A stretch of DNA of 64,000 nt from Mycobacterium florentinum (GTDB taxonomy: Bacteria > Actinomycetota > Actinomycetes > Mycobacteriales > Mycobacteriaceae): NCBI RefSeq assembly GCF_010730355.1, contig NZ_AP022576.1:6138001-6202000 (forward strand), in the 5' to 3' direction. Below the pieces are notes generated by a model, which worked only from the letters and a program-made list of their open reading frames with translations, made no database searches and was not told the DNA's origin. Position numbers and translations under genes: made by a program. Positions 1 through 8,514 of this stretch are shown here, piece after piece (within the stretch, counting starts at the first letter, position 1; every line of letters starts with the position of its first letter).

Positions 1-201
1 GATCCCGGCGCCCTCGTGACCGCCAAGCACCGGATAGCTCGGGATGGGGAAGTCGCCGGTCATCAAATGGTGATCGGAATGGCACAGGCCGGCCGTCTCC
101 AGCTGGACCGTCACCTCACCGCGACGAGGATCACCGATCTCGATCTCCTCGACCGACCACGGCTCGTTCAATTCCCAGACCAGCGCACCTTTGGTCTTCA
201 A
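1..201 (-). CDS. Zn-dependent alcohol dehydrogenase (NDMA-dependent type), N-terminal part
   Basis: The reverse strand reads a clear medium-chain zinc alcohol dehydrogenase N-terminus. It starts KTKGALVWELNEPWS, continues to the catalytic-zinc segment GLCHSDHH and then PVLGGHEGAG, where the window ends. The Cys and His of GLCHSDHH would bind the catalytic zinc. The start is probably TTG at 199-201, with GGAGG about 8 nt upstream. The family oxidises alcohols with NAD or a tightly bound, NDMA-reoxidised cofactor. Only the first 67 codons are visible. It is divergent from the thiolase gene and shares a short A/T-richer intergenic region with it. Family is certain from the motifs; substrate is unknown. 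Confidence 0.85.
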   Translation of the reverse strand, partial: MKTKGALVWELNEPWSVEEIEIGDPRRGEVTVQLETAGLCHSDHHLMTGDFPIPSYPVLGGHEGAGI

Positions 202-347
202 CGGCAGGCCTCCGTCTTTACCCGAACCGCTTAATTGTTGGCGCCGTCACAGAGCCCGGCCTACCGAATTTAGACCATTACTATTGCCTATACAGTATTT
301 GATACGATTCGCGTCGTCTGACCGCCCAACGCAGCGAGGTTGAGAAC

Positions 348-1523
348 ATGGCTACACCCGTAATTGTCGGAGCCGCCCGGACCGCGATCGGTCGGTCGTT
401 CAAGGGGACGCTGGTCAACACGCCGCCCGAGACGCTGATCACCGCGATTCTTCCCGAGGTGGTGCGCCGCTCGGGTGTCGACCCGGCGGACATCGACGAC
501 ATCATCTTCGCTGAATCTCATTACGGCGGTGGAGATTTGGCGCGCTACGCGGCCACGGCCACTGGCCTCGACCACGTACCGGGGCAGTCGGTCAACCGGC
601 ACTGCGCGGGCAGCCTGACGGCTATCGGCAACGCCGCGGCGCAGATCGGTTCCGGCATGGAGCGCGTCCTGATCGCCGGCGGCGTGCAGTCGCTGTCGAT
701 GACCCCGCTGACCAACTGGCGCATCCCCGGCCCCGAACTGAAGTTCGAGGAGCGCTGGATGCCGCCGACCCACGTCGAAACCCCGGACGCGCCGGCCAAG
801 GACATGTCCATCACCGTCGGCTGGAACACCGCGCAGTCCGAAGGCATCTCTCGCGAGCAGATGGACGCCTGGGCGGCCCGCTCGCACGAGCGCGCCATCG
901 CGGCCATGGACGCCGGTAAGTTCCTCGACGAGATCCTCCCGCTGAAGATCACTCAGATCGACGGTTCGGTGGTCGACTTCTCCGTCGACGAGCACCCTCG
1001 CCGTGACACCACGATCGAGAAGCTTGCCGGCCTCAAGGTGCTGCACCCCGAGATCGAGGGCTTCTCGATCACCGCGGGCAACAGCAGTGGCACCAATGAC
1101 GCCGCCGCGGGGGTCGCACTCGTCGACGCCGACTACGCCGCGTCCAACAATCTCAACGTGATGGCCAAGGTCAAGGCCTGGGCCGCCGCGGGCGTGCAGG
1201 CCCGGGACTGCGGTCTGGGTGCGCTCGCGGTCATCGACAAGGTGCTGCAGCGCGCCGGTCTTTCCTACGGTGACGTGGCGCTGTGGGAGATCAACGAGGC
1301 ATTCGCTTCAGTGCCCGTCGCGGCGTGCAAGAGGTTCGGTCTCGACGAGGAGAAGGTGAACTTCTCCGGTAGCGGCTGCAGCCTCGGCCATCCCATCGCC
1401 GCCTCGGGCGCGCGCATGGTGACCACGCTGATCTACGAGCTGGCCCGTCGCGGTGGCGGCATCGGCGTCGCGGCAATGTGTGCCGGCGGCGGCCAGGGCG
1501 GCGCCGTCGTCGTCGAGGTCTAA
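348..1523 (+). CDS. Acetyl-CoA acetyltransferase (thiolase)
   Basis: A 391-aa thiolase of usual full length. It condenses two acyl-CoA molecules or cleaves 3-ketoacyl-CoA. Visible catalytic residues are the nucleophilic Cys86 in NRHCAGS, His348 in SLGHPIAASGAR and Cys378 in AMCAGGGQG, plus the NEAFA segment. It could act in beta-oxidation or sterol/fatty-acid breakdown (FadA-type); the sequence does not show which. The gene stands alone, divergent from an alcohol dehydrogenase and convergent with the next gene, with a strong stem-loop between them. Confidence 0.93.
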   Translation: MATPVIVGAARTAIGRSFKGTLVNTPPETLITAILPEVVRRSGVDPADIDDIIFAESHYGGGDLARYAATATGLDHVPGQSVNRHCAGSLTAIGNAAAQIGSGMERVLIAGGVQSLSMTPLTNWRIPGPELKFEERWMPPTHVETPDAPAKDMSITVGWNTAQSEGISREQMDAWAARSHERAIAAMDAGKFLDEILPLKITQIDGSVVDFSVDEHPRRDTTIEKLAGLKVLHPEIEGFSITAGNSSGTNDAAAGVALVDADYAASNNLNVMAKVKAWAAAGVQARDCGLGALAVIDKVLQRAGLSYGDVALWEINEAFASVPVAACKRFGLDEEKVNFSGSGCSLGHPIAASGARMVTTLIYELARRGGGIGVAAMCAGGGQGGAVVVEV

Positions 1524-1533
1524 GCGGTCTTCT

Positions 1534-1597
1534 GCGCCGAACGTGCACTCATGGCGAGATTTCGCCGATTTTTCAACCCTGAGAGCACGTTCGGCGC
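1534..1597. terminator. Perfect 13-bp inverted repeat between convergent genes
   Basis: Arms GCGCCGAACGTGC (1534-1546) and its exact complement (1585-1597) flank a 38-nt loop between the thiolase stop and the converging gene's stop. There is no T-run. Placement suggests a bidirectional stem-loop (I-shaped) terminator. The CGAACGTG core recurs in similar elements near 19.46, 22.5 and 30.52 kb. Confidence 0.6.
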
Positions 1598-1600
1598 TTC

Positions 1601-2221
1601 TCAGTTGCAGAACGTGTAGCCGATGAACTCGGTCTGGCGGGTATCGCTGGGCGAGTAGTTGACGTAGTGCACCGCGGGCATCCCGTTGTACTGGGTGTCG
1701 ATTTGTTGCGCGTTGGGCGGCGGGACGTCTTTGGGGAAGGCCAGGATCATGTCGCCAAAGATCTTGAGGCCGACCACGCAAATCGCATCCGAGCGCGGCT
1801 TCTGCGCATTCCACGCATGCACGACGACCGGCTCCCTGAGTTGGGCGCCGGTGGCGCAATTCGGATCGCACAATTTGAAAACGGCGGTGCCGGTCCCGTC
1901 GGCGCCTTGTGGTCCCCACGAACTCCATGACATGTCTTGCAGCGCAACGGCAACGCTCGCGCAGCCCAGGACATTGAGCTTTTTCGGACGCGGGCTGGGT
2001 TGGACCGCCGGGTTGTAGCAGCCCGGAATGGCGTAGCTGTCCGGCGGCGGCGGTGGTTGGCTGGTGGATTGGGCCGTCGTGGTCTGCTGGCCCTGGGTCA
2101 GTTTCACTCCGGCGAAGATCAGCACACCGACCACCAGAAGGGCCACGACGATGCCGATCGCCGTTAGCCGCCCCCGCGGAATGTGCCGCAACCCGCCCGA
2201 TTCGGGGACGTTGCCGCTCAC
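1601..2221 (-). CDS. Membrane-anchored extracytoplasmic protein, function unknown
   Basis: A 206-aa protein with a short basic cytoplasmic start, one hydrophobic segment (about residues 20-40, AIGIVVALLVVGVLIFAGV) and a proline-rich linker (QPPPPPD). A C-terminal domain with several cysteines (AIPGCYN, LGCAS, KLCDPNC, ending YTFCN) suggests disulfides outside the cell. No enzymatic motif is visible. It resembles conserved mycobacterial secreted or anchored hypotheticals and could be an envelope protein. Divergent from cysQ, from which it is separated by about 130 nt. Confidence 0.7.
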   Translation of the reverse strand: MSGNVPESGGLRHIPRGRLTAIGIVVALLVVGVLIFAGVKLTQGQQTTTAQSTSQPPPPPDSYAIPGCYNPAVQPSPRPKKLNVLGCASVAVALQDMSWSSWGPQGADGTGTAVFKLCDPNCATGAQLREPVVVHAWNAQKPRSDAICVVGLKIFGDMILAFPKDVPPPNAQQIDTQYNGMPAVHYVNYSPSDTRQTEFIGYTFCN

Positions 2222-2350
2222 GTTGTCCAGGTTAGGTCAGAACTCGGATGCCGGGGTGGCGTCCCGCAAAGAATCCTGGCACGGTAAATTTGGTCAACGC
2301 TACCAACATAAGGAAGTATCGAGGCTCTCGCGACGTGTTAGGAGTAATCG

Positions 2351-3079
2351 ATGAATGACCACGCACTGGCTGCGCGCTTGGCCACCGAGGCGGGGCAGCT
2401 GTTGCTCGGGGTGCGCGAGGAATTCGCCGACGCCGACGCGAGCGAGCGGAAAGCCGCGGGGGACAAGCGATCCCACGACTTCCTGATGCAGGCGCTTGCC
2501 GCCGAGCGACCCCAGGACGCGGTGCTTTCCGAGGAGGGCGCCGACGACCCGGTGCGGTTGCGCTCGGAGCGGGTGTGGATCGTCGACCCGCTTGACGGCA
2601 CGCGGGAGTTTTCCGAGCTCGGCCGCGACGACTGGGCGGTGCACGTCGCGCTGTGGCAGGCCGGTGAGCTGGTCGCCGGCGCCGTAGCGCTGCCGGCCCA
2701 GGACGTCACGCTGGCAACCCCGGAGGTTGCCGCGCCGCCCGCGGCCCCGGACAAGCCACGCATCGTCGTATCGCGTACTCGGCCACCGGCCATCGCGTTG
2801 GCGGTTCGCGACGCGCTGGACGGCACGCTGGTGGAAATGGGTTCTGCCGGAGCCAAAGTCGCGTCGATCGTGCAGGGTCTGTCGGATGTCTACGTCCACG
2901 CCGGTGGGCAGTTCGAGTGGGACTCGGCCGCACCCGTGGCGGTGGCCCGTGCGGCCGGTTTGCACACCTCCCGCATCGACGGGTCGGCACTTATGTACAA
3001 CCAGCCCGATCCGAAGCTGCCCGATGTGGTGGTGTGCCGCCCCGAGCTTGCGCAAGCGGTGCTCGCCGTCACCGGCTAA
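2351..3079 (+). CDS. cysQ: 3'-phosphoadenosine 5'-phosphate phosphatase, inositol-monophosphatase fold (CysQ)
   Basis: 242 aa with all three signatures of the metal-dependent, lithium-sensitive phosphatase family: acidic LSEEGADD (Glu61/Glu62), WIVDPLDGT (Asp79, Asp82) and the C-terminal GGQFEWDSAAPVAVA (Asp191). These residues bind two or three Mg2+ ions. The mycobacterial enzyme (Rv2131c type) hydrolyses PAP/PAPS and also inositol or fructose bisphosphates, recycling the by-product of sulfation. A sulfotransferase gene lies about 2 kb downstream, a plausible source of PAP. The chosen start gives normal length. Confidence 0.88.
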   Translation: MNDHALAARLATEAGQLLLGVREEFADADASERKAAGDKRSHDFLMQALAAERPQDAVLSEEGADDPVRLRSERVWIVDPLDGTREFSELGRDDWAVHVALWQAGELVAGAVALPAQDVTLATPEVAAPPAAPDKPRIVVSRTRPPAIALAVRDALDGTLVEMGSAGAKVASIVQGLSDVYVHAGGQFEWDSAAPVAVARAAGLHTSRIDGSALMYNQPDPKLPDVVVCRPELAQAVLAVTG

Positions 3080-3148
3080 CACCCTCACGGTCCAGCGGAA
3101 CTGATTGAACGCCAGGTGATCTCCACCTGGTGGCTGATGATTGCGCCC

Positions 3149-3220
3149 CATGAGGCCTTGACTCATCCTCATGAGGCCGCAACAATCAGATCTTACAACA
3201 GATGCAACTCTGTATAATCA
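3149..3220 (+). promoter_or_regulatory. Promoter with consensus -10 (TATAAT), direct and inverted repeats
   Basis: TATAAT at 3213-3218, preceded directly by TG, sits 23 nt before the GTG at 3241. Upstream are two copies of CATGAGGCC (3149-3157 and 3171-3179) and the small palindrome ACAGA-TGCAAC-TCTGT (3198-3213) abutting the -10, a possible operator. A -10 here argues against the ATG at 3202 as start of the next gene. Confidence 0.5.
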
Positions 3221-3240
3221 AGTTCCGCGGGAATGGACCA

Positions 3241-4149
3241 GTGACTGATCTCGAGGTACGGCGGCCCAAGTTCGACTTCAGCGACGATGTTCCGTGGGTT
3301 TGGCATCCGCGCAACCCTGCATTTTCCTTCTTCATGAACGCGACATCGATCATTGCCATCTGCTTCGAGCAGATGATCGTGGCCGCGGTGCAAGAAGCCA
3401 AACCCCAGATGACCGACGCCGACGTGGCGGCGGAGGCAACCGCGTTCCTGCGCCAGGAGGCGCAGCATTCCAGCTCGCATCGCAAGCACGTCAACGCACT
3501 GATCAAGCGATATCCGGGTCTGCAACAGACCTTCGACGATGCGATGGCGTGCTTCGACACGCTTACCGCGACGAAATCACTGAAATTCCGGTTGGCCTAC
3601 ATCGCGGATTTAGAGGCCACCTTCACGCCCTCGTTCAAGCTCATGCTCGACAACGAGGCGACGCTGTTTCGCCCGGGAGACAATCGCGTGGCGTCACTTT
3701 TCTTGTGGCACTTCGTCGAAGAGATCGAGCACCGCAGCTCGGCACTGTTGATCTATGACGCCGTGGTCGGGGAGCACTGGTATCGCATCCGCGCCCTGCC
3801 CGGGGTGGTCAAGCACTTGCTGCGAGTCATGTCGGTCATCGCCGACGGCGTCAACGCCCACGTGCCGTCGAGCGATCGCAAGGTCGACGCGCGAACGCTG
3901 CTGCCCGCGTACGGGGCATGGGAAAATCTCAAGAGCAGGTTGGCGTCCGGCGCGGGTAACCAACCGGTGCCGTCGGCCTTCGCCAGTGTGTCGCGCAAGG
4001 AGATACTCGTTGCCGCGGGGCGGGTGCTGCTGAGTCAAACCCCGCATCACAAACCGGAACACGAGCCATTGCCGCGATTCGCCGATCAGTGGTTCGAGCG
4101 TTGGAAGCGCGGGGAGGACGTCGCCCGCTGGTACACCCCGGTCGGCTAG
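3241..4149 (+). CDS. Metal-dependent hydrolase family protein (PF10118-like)
   Basis: About 302 aa from GTG 3241; an in-frame ATG at 3202 lies upstream of a consensus -10 and is therefore unlikely. Conserved-looking metal ligands are in the helical segments LRQEAQHSSSH, LEATFTP and HFVEEIEHRSS. This E..H / E..E..H pattern fits a helical di-metal site of the PF10118 family, whose substrates are poorly known. A membrane-protein gene follows after 10 nt, so the two are probably one transcript. Function beyond the family is not supported. Confidence 0.75.
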   Translation: MTDLEVRRPKFDFSDDVPWVWHPRNPAFSFFMNATSIIAICFEQMIVAAVQEAKPQMTDADVAAEATAFLRQEAQHSSSHRKHVNALIKRYPGLQQTFDDAMACFDTLTATKSLKFRLAYIADLEATFTPSFKLMLDNEATLFRPGDNRVASLFLWHFVEEIEHRSSALLIYDAVVGEHWYRIRALPGVVKHLLRVMSVIADGVNAHVPSSDRKVDARTLLPAYGAWENLKSRLASGAGNQPVPSAFASVSRKEILVAAGRVLLSQTPHHKPEHEPLPRFADQWFERWKRGEDVARWYTPVG

Positions 4150-4159
4150 GGAGCAGACG

Positions 4160-5290
4160 ATGTCTCAGTGCAATGCGCGATTCAACGAGATCGCCGCGAC
4201 GCTAGGTCATTTCACGTGCACGGATGCACCCGCGGTCATCCACATCCGCAACCCGTTCGCATTGTCGAACCCGACGATGCCCGTGCTGGAACTGATGATG
4301 GTCGGCGGTGCGGGGCTCGCACTGTGGTGGGCGATACGACGGCTGCGGCGCCACAACGACCCTACCAACCTGGTGCTGTGGTTCGCGTCCATCGTGTACC
4401 TGCTCGTCACCGAGATTCCGCTGTACTTTCCCAACCTGTTCATGGTCGAAGATCAGATCGGCGTGGTCTTCGACCACAACGTCTTCACCGTCCAGTTCCT
4501 GTATGAACGTCTGCCGCTGTACATCGTCGCGCTCTACCCTGCGGTCACCACGCTGGCATTCGAAATCGTCCGCACCCTAGGGGTTTTCCGTTCGCGTGGC
4601 ATTCTGGCTGGTTCGCTCTGCGTCGGCCTGGTGCACCAGTGTTTCTACGAAGTCTTCGATCAGTTGGGTCCGCAACTGCGGTGGTGGGCCTGGAACACCG
4701 AGAACCCGCTCAATCGGCCGATGTTCGCGTCGGTGCCGATGACGAGTGTGTACATCTTCGCCACCCTCGGCCCGGCCGTGCTCACCCTGCTGGTGATGCT
4801 GCTGGTCGGCCGCAAGGTCGCAAATGGCACACGTATGAGCGCGGCAAGCCTGTTGTGGCGCACCGTCGCCGCGGGGTTACTGGTCACCGTGGGACTCGCG
4901 CTGCTGAGCATCCCGTCCTCCATTTTCGGTGGCAGCCACCCGAACACGACCGCCCAGGCCGTTGTCTTCGTTGTCGAGCTTGCCGCCTTCGCGGTGTTCG
5001 CTATTCCGGCCTTGATCGGTGCGCGTCGGCGCGGCGAGGCCGACGACAAACCGAACCGATTCGTGCGGATCTTCGGGTCGATCTATCTGGGCGTGCTCGG
5101 AATACTGTGGCTCACAGCCCTTCCCGAGTATTTCGCCGCGAAGGGCGGCATCACCGGCCACGGCACCCCGACCGGAAACCTGCTGTACGCCGTGCTGTGC
5201 TTCACGCTGGCGGTGCTGTGGGTCGCGCTGGCCGGCACCGCGACGGTGTCACGCGACGTGGCTACGACGAACTTGCGGCAGCCGGCTTGA
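4160..5290 (+). CDS. Polytopic membrane protein, unknown function
   Basis: 376 aa with about eight predicted hydrophobic segments, for example residues 42-58, 75-90, 118-136, 147-165, 198-218, 235-255, 270-290 and 310-325. GGGAG stands 7 nt before ATG 4160, and the gene starts 10 nt after the metal-dependent hydrolase stop, suggesting an operon. It has the flavour of the AveC-type membrane family encoded at 16.6-17.4 kb (aromatic loops, YFPNLF), but I cannot assign it firmly. Its 3' end overlaps the convergent sulfotransferase gene by 29 nt. Confidence 0.7.
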   Translation: MSQCNARFNEIAATLGHFTCTDAPAVIHIRNPFALSNPTMPVLELMMVGGAGLALWWAIRRLRRHNDPTNLVLWFASIVYLLVTEIPLYFPNLFMVEDQIGVVFDHNVFTVQFLYERLPLYIVALYPAVTTLAFEIVRTLGVFRSRGILAGSLCVGLVHQCFYEVFDQLGPQLRWWAWNTENPLNRPMFASVPMTSVYIFATLGPAVLTLLVMLLVGRKVANGTRMSAASLLWRTVAAGLLVTVGLALLSIPSSIFGGSHPNTTAQAVVFVVELAAFAVFAIPALIGARRRGEADDKPNRFVRIFGSIYLGVLGILWLTALPEYFAAKGGITGHGTPTGNLLYAVLCFTLAVLWVALAGTATVSRDVATTNLRQPA

Positions 5291-6518
5291 CGAACCGCTC
5301 GACATACGGGGCGAAACGGCGACGCAGGTCGTCCTTGTCGAGCCCCAGGTCCTCCGGGTGGTACTCGACGCGGCCCAGCCTGCCGCGCTCGTGGCCGGCC
5401 ATGTACCGTGCCACAGCCCTTCTCGACTCCTCGGACGGTGAGTAGCCGGCCGTGTCCCAGACCCGCTGCGCCATCGCCAGGTCGTCGGCCATGAACTCGT
5501 CGAAGCGGACGTCGATGGTGCGGTCGGCGGGCAGCCGATCATGGTCGCGCATGCACGCGGTGAGCAGCTCGTCGATGCGGGTGATCCAGTACTCGGCCAC
5601 CGTGTTCACATCGACCTCATCGACGCTCATCCGCATGGTGTAGGTCATCATCGTGGCCATCGACACCGCGACATCGACGGGGTCGCGGTGGGTGACGATG
5701 AACGTTGCATCGGGAAATACGTTGAGGATTGGGATGAACTGCTCGAGATGCTGGGGCGACTTGAGCACCCAACGGCGCTCGTATCCGTCTTGGTGTTGCA
5801 GTACCTGCAGCATCATGCGCAGAAACTGGTAGCCGGGGGTCTGATCGTGCTCGCGCAGGTAGTCCGACCAGCGCGGCAGATGGGTGAGCGTGGTGAAGAA
5901 GCCGCTCGAAAAATCTTGGACCATCAGGCCGATGTCTTCGTGAATGTGATCGATCGTCATCTCATGCATCAGCGTGAAGTACGGCATCAGCGTGTTGGAG
6001 ATGTTGAGCGCGTCGGCGGTGCGCTGGCGGCGGGGTTCGATGGTGCCTTCCTCGCCGGGCCCGGGCAGTGGTTCCTGGGCTTCCCAGTACGGAAGCGACC
6101 GCAGCGCGGGGTCGGCGGCCAACAGGCTGTGCAGGTGAGTGGTCCCGGTGCGCGGCAGGCCGGCGATGACCAGGGGCGCTTTGATGCTGACGTCGAAGAT
6201 CTCGGGGTGGCGCTTGAGATGGTCGATGACGCGCAGTCTGCCCGTGAGGAAGGTCAGCATCAGCGAGAAAGCGTAGGTGCGGCCGAACGGGGTCAGCCGC
6301 GGCAACTCGTGGAACGCCTCGAGCAGCACCGCCATCCGCTCGCGGTAGTCCTGCTCGCCGAAGTCGGTCAAGCCGGTCTGCGCGGTGGCTTGCTCGTGCA
6401 GGGCGTCGGTGGTCAGCGGACAGTAATCGGCCATCGCGGCCATGCCGTCGATGATCGCCTGGGCTTCGGGCGTGAATGTCGGCTTGGCGAGATCGGTGAT
6501 ATGGATAGCGTCGCTCAC
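5262..6518 (-). CDS. PAPS-dependent sulfotransferase
   Basis: 418 aa. The 5'-phosphosulfate loop GLPRTGTTHLHSLL (residues 120-133) and the 3'-phosphate-binding segment VTHRDPVDVAVSMA identify the mycobacterial Stf-like sulfotransferase family (PF13469 type), which transfers sulfate from PAPS to lipids or other hydroxyls. An N-terminal helical extension of about 110 residues is usual for this group. Start is GTG 6518. The acceptor is unknown. The gene is divergent from a DUF1214 gene and overlaps the convergent membrane-protein gene at its 3' end. Confidence 0.88.
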   Translation of the reverse strand: MSDAIHITDLAKPTFTPEAQAIIDGMAAMADYCPLTTDALHEQATAQTGLTDFGEQDYRERMAVLLEAFHELPRLTPFGRTYAFSLMLTFLTGRLRVIDHLKRHPEIFDVSIKAPLVIAGLPRTGTTHLHSLLAADPALRSLPYWEAQEPLPGPGEEGTIEPRRQRTADALNISNTLMPYFTLMHEMTIDHIHEDIGLMVQDFSSGFFTTLTHLPRWSDYLREHDQTPGYQFLRMMLQVLQHQDGYERRWVLKSPQHLEQFIPILNVFPDATFIVTHRDPVDVAVSMATMMTYTMRMSVDEVDVNTVAEYWITRIDELLTACMRDHDRLPADRTIDVRFDEFMADDLAMAQRVWDTAGYSPSEESRRAVARYMAGHERGRLGRVEYHPEDLGLDKDDLRRRFAPYVERFVKPAAASSS

Positions 6519-6585
6519 ATCCGGACCATACCTACGCCGTTACACATTTTACAAGAGACGTTGTGCTGTATTTTGATGCGCGCTT

Positions 6586-7746
6586 ATGATGCTGCACATG
6601 GCGAATCCCCAAAGCTCAGCAGCATGGCGCGAACTGCTCACCGCCTTCGCGGATTTCGAGAATCTGTTCCTCGAAGGACCCAAGGCCGTGCGCGGAGAAC
6701 CGGCCGTGGCCGAGGGCTACGAGTTCCTCGCCACGATGCTGGGTTTGTCGCTGGACGTGACGTTGTTCGCCGACCCGGTGGCGCCCCGATTCCACGATGT
6801 GCTCACCCCGTTTCGCCGTGACCGTCGCTGGGGCGGGGACAACACCGACGCGTACTACAGCTACGTCGTCATCGACCCGCGGCGCACCTACCGCATCAGC
6901 GGAACGCCGAACGAGAGCGTGATGTACTCCGTCGCCGTATACAACGAACCCGAACCCGGGGCATGGCCCAACCGCACCATCGGCGTGCTCTACGACGAGG
7001 ACATGCCGCTCGATGAGGACGGGTGCTTCTCCTGCGTCTTGGGCCCCGAACGGCCGCGGGACTATGACGGGCCCTTTATCGCTCTCGACGAGGACGCGCA
7101 TGGAGTGCTCACCCGGGATTACCACGAGGACCCCGCTCACAGCCGACGCGTGGACTGGTCGATCGAGGTCATCTACCACGGCGGCTTGCCCGTGCAGCCG
7201 CTGAAAACCGATGCGGGAGTGGCTCAGTCGCTGCGTGCGGCGCTGCGCTACACCCAAGACATGCTCGCGATCGTGCCGCTGGTAATACAGGAGCGCAAAC
7301 CGGCCGAACTTGCCGACGGGCAAAACCTCTCGCACAATGTGTTCTCCCCGCCCTACCGGGCCGGCGCTGCGACGCACGGCTACTCGATGCAAAACGCCGT
7401 CTACAGCTTGGGTGCGTACGCCCTCGAGCCCGGCGAGGCGTTGGTGATCAGGTCGCACCACCCGAAGTCCCGGTTCTGGAACCTGACGCTGTGGAACCAG
7501 TACATGGCGGCGCCCGATCTCGAATACGGCCGTGGTGGAATCAATTCCGGCACCGCGGTCCCCAACCACGACGGCAGCATCACGATCGTGATCAGTCGCG
7601 AGGAGCTCGACCACCCCAATGCCGTCTCGACCAAGGATCACCCGGAAGGGCTGATGTCGTTCCGTTGGTTCCATGCCGACGACTTGCCCGAACAGCCGGC
7701 CACGGAGGTTGTTCCGGTCGGCGCGGCGCCGCGCGTGCTGTCCTAA
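6586..7746 (+). CDS. DUF1214 domain-containing protein
   Basis: 386 aa. The C-terminal region YSLGAYALEPGEALVI ... HPKSRFWNLTLWNQYM is the characteristic DUF1214 core, a beta-rich domain often paired with DUF1254 and of unknown function. ATG 6586 and ATG 6598 are both possible starts. No signal peptide is visible. The stop codon interlocks with that of the convergent TetR gene, so the two share a few bases, and a long hairpin lies immediately beyond. Confidence 0.85.
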   Translation: MMLHMANPQSSAAWRELLTAFADFENLFLEGPKAVRGEPAVAEGYEFLATMLGLSLDVTLFADPVAPRFHDVLTPFRRDRRWGGDNTDAYYSYVVIDPRRTYRISGTPNESVMYSVAVYNEPEPGAWPNRTIGVLYDEDMPLDEDGCFSCVLGPERPRDYDGPFIALDEDAHGVLTRDYHEDPAHSRRVDWSIEVIYHGGLPVQPLKTDAGVAQSLRAALRYTQDMLAIVPLVIQERKPAELADGQNLSHNVFSPPYRAGAATHGYSMQNAVYSLGAYALEPGEALVIRSHHPKSRFWNLTLWNQYMAAPDLEYGRGGINSGTAVPNHDGSITIVISREELDHPNAVSTKDHPEGLMSFRWFHADDLPEQPATEVVPVGAAPRVLS

Positions 7747-8423
7747 TCCTGGTGAGCAGACGCAGAATCGCCCGAAATGTTCCGTTTCTGTGCGATTCTG
7801 CGTCTGCTCGCGACTGGACGGGCCGGGGGAGTCTTCACCACCGGCCCGATCCAATGCCGCAGCACGGTCCGCAACTCCGACGCCGACCGTGGCGGATCCG
7901 GCGGAACCAGAACCATCGACTGGATGATGCGCAGTAGGTACTCGACGAGGTCGTCGAAATCCTTGCCGCGATAACCCAGTGCTGCCCAGTCGATTTCGGT
8001 GCGCTCGAGGATTACGCGCGATCGCCGGATCGATTCGCCCACGACCATCTGCCGGCTCATCGAGCGGCTTTGATCGGCGTCCAGCAGCATCATCAGCACC
8101 GGCTCTTGGGGTAGTTGCTCGACGAGATAGGCGACGGCCTCGACCAACAGCTCGACCGGGTCACCATTGCCCGCGGTGAGATCGGCGATCCGGGCGGTCC
8201 AGCCTCCGAGGGCGACGTCGCTTGCCGCCGTTACCAACTCGTCGAGGGTGGCGAAGTAGCGGTACACGGTGGGACGGGTGACGCCGAGGTCGCCCGCGAT
8301 CACGGACAAGCTGGTGTGTTGCGCTCCCCGTCGCTCGATGCTGCGCAGGGCCGCGTCGATGATGCGCTTGCGCGCTTCCTCATCGTCGGCGGGTGGCGCT
8401 CCGCCCCAACCTTTTCGGCCCAT
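7743..8423 (-). CDS. TetR-family transcriptional regulator with a hairpin-encoded tail
   Basis: From ATG 8423 the protein is 226 aa. Its N-terminal helix-turn-helix reads AARKRIIDAAL-like, then LSVIAGDLGVTRPTVYRYF, classic TetR. The C-terminal ligand domain is helical (LLVEAVAYLVEQLPQ). The last 20 or so residues (from RRRIAQ to AHQD) are encoded by an 18-bp inverted repeat, so the true stop may once have been earlier. A TTGACA-15-TATGAT promoter lies at 8463-8489 on this strand. The neighbouring convergent DUF1214 gene is a plausible target, but nothing proves it. Confidence 0.88.
   Translation of the reverse strand: MGRKGWGGAPPADDEEARKRIIDAALRSIERRGAQHTSLSVIAGDLGVTRPTVYRYFATLDELVTAASDVALGGWTARIADLTAGNGDPVELLVEAVAYLVEQLPQEPVLMMLLDADQSRSMSRQMVVGESIRRSRVILERTEIDWAALGYRGKDFDDLVEYLLRIIQSMVLVPPDPPRSASELRTVLRHWIGPVVKTPPARPVASRRRIAQKRNISGDSASAHQD
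7754..7809. terminator. Perfect 18-bp inverted repeat within the 3' end of the TetR gene
   Basis: Arms at 7754-7771 and 7792-7809 are perfectly complementary (GAGCAGACGCAGAATCGC) with a 20-nt loop. It lies 8 nt past the DUF1214 stop, between convergent genes, without a T-run. It fits an I-shaped terminator, yet it is also coding for the tail of the TetR protein. Confidence 0.6.
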
Positions 8424-8462
8424 CGCGGACGGTCCTAACGCAGTCCGGCACGGGGGTGGGTG

Positions 8463-8489
8463 ATCATACAGAGAGTCTAATGCTGTCAA
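8463..8489 (-). promoter_or_regulatory. Probable sigma-A promoter of the TetR gene
   Basis: On the minus strand TTGACA (8489-8484) and TATGAT (8468-8463) are separated by 15 nt, about 40 nt before ATG 8423. The spacer is shorter than ideal. Confidence 0.4.
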
Positions 8490-8514
8490 ATGATTCTGGC
8501 CAACCGCGGGCGTG

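Noticed and set aside
202..347. KstR/KstR2 operator before the thiolase
   Set aside because: Neither of the known KstR palindromes is found in this interval.
5541..6821. 426-aa plus-strand open frame
   Set aside because: Lies antisense to the sulfotransferase with its clear PAPS motifs and shows no domain.
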